Of a stretch of 12,709 nucleotides of DNA, positions 12,702 through 12,709 are shown piece by piece; the first letter of the stretch is position 1; each line of letters opens with the position of its first letter. This DNA is from Candidatus Thalassarchaeum betae (GTDB lineage Archaea; Thermoplasmatota; Poseidoniia; Poseidoniales; Thalassarchaeaceae). The position numbers and the translations under genes are program-made. Below the pieces are notes generated by a model. It ran no database searches and was not told the origin of the DNA. It was given only the letters and a program-made list of their open reading frames with translations. The stretch lies in the NCBI GenBank assembly GCA_022448665.1, contig JAKUUO010000007.1:1-12709 (forward strand), in the 5' to 3' direction.

Positions 12702-12709
12702 GTCCCAGG

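Noticed and set aside
1..12709. CRISPR arrays, insertion sequences, integrases, toxin-antitoxin or phage modules
   Set aside because: I looked for regular direct repeats, terminal inverted repeats and characteristic proteins on both strands and found none. Every sizeable segment is explained by an ordinary gene.

Overview
The window reads as a piece of an archaeal chromosome. Archaeal-type information genes set the identity: ribosomal proteins S8e and S10, SRP19, EF-1A, a family B DNA polymerase ending in a PCNA-binding motif, a probable GINS subunit and a PUA-domain protein of the MCT-1 type. The DNA is GC-rich. Acidic secreted proteins (a PKD-domain lipoprotein and another signal-peptide protein) and metabolic genes of bacterial flavour (ThrH, PepC/bleomycin hydrolase) sit among them. 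My best inference is an uncultured marine euryarchaeon of the Marine Group II/III (Poseidoniales-like) kind. That placement rests on gene content, not on a tree.

Layout, left to right. Minus strand: a secreted protein cut by the window edge (1-402) and a PUA RNA-binding protein (421-957). Plus strand: thrH (1015-1632), S8e (1676-2071), SRP19 (2121-2558) and a 48-residue DUF1737-like protein (2596-2742). Minus strand: a branched-chain aminotransferase (2747-3775). Plus strand: DNA polymerase B (3932-6538), PKD lipoprotein (6626-7807), EF-1A (7917-9200) and S10 (9229-9558). Minus strand: C1-family aminopeptidase PepC (9550-10875) and a probable GINS51 (10932-11810). Plus strand: tRNA-Leu(CAA) (11923-12007). 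Minus strand: a HAD phosphatase of the archaeal phosphoglycolate phosphatase type (12015-12701). Packing is tight: no gene-free stretch exceeds about 160 bases, and convergent neighbours touch or overlap.

Functionally the window mixes translation and protein targeting (S8e, SRP19, EF-1A, S10, tRNA-Leu, PUA protein), replication (PolB, GINS), amino-acid and peptide metabolism (ThrH, BCAT, PepC) and cell-surface proteins. I see no CRISPR array, transposon, phage gene, defence cassette or other obvious novel multi-gene system.

The most interesting signals are in the short intergenic regions. Several start codons have a TATA-like box (TTGAA, TTCAA or similar) centred exactly 29 bases upstream, which suggests leaderless transcripts. 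One such box lies exactly midway between the divergent PUA and thrH starts. The S8e and EF-1A promoters share a 14-base GC-rich element at identical spacing from their boxes. A perfect 9-bp inverted repeat abuts the pepC start codon.
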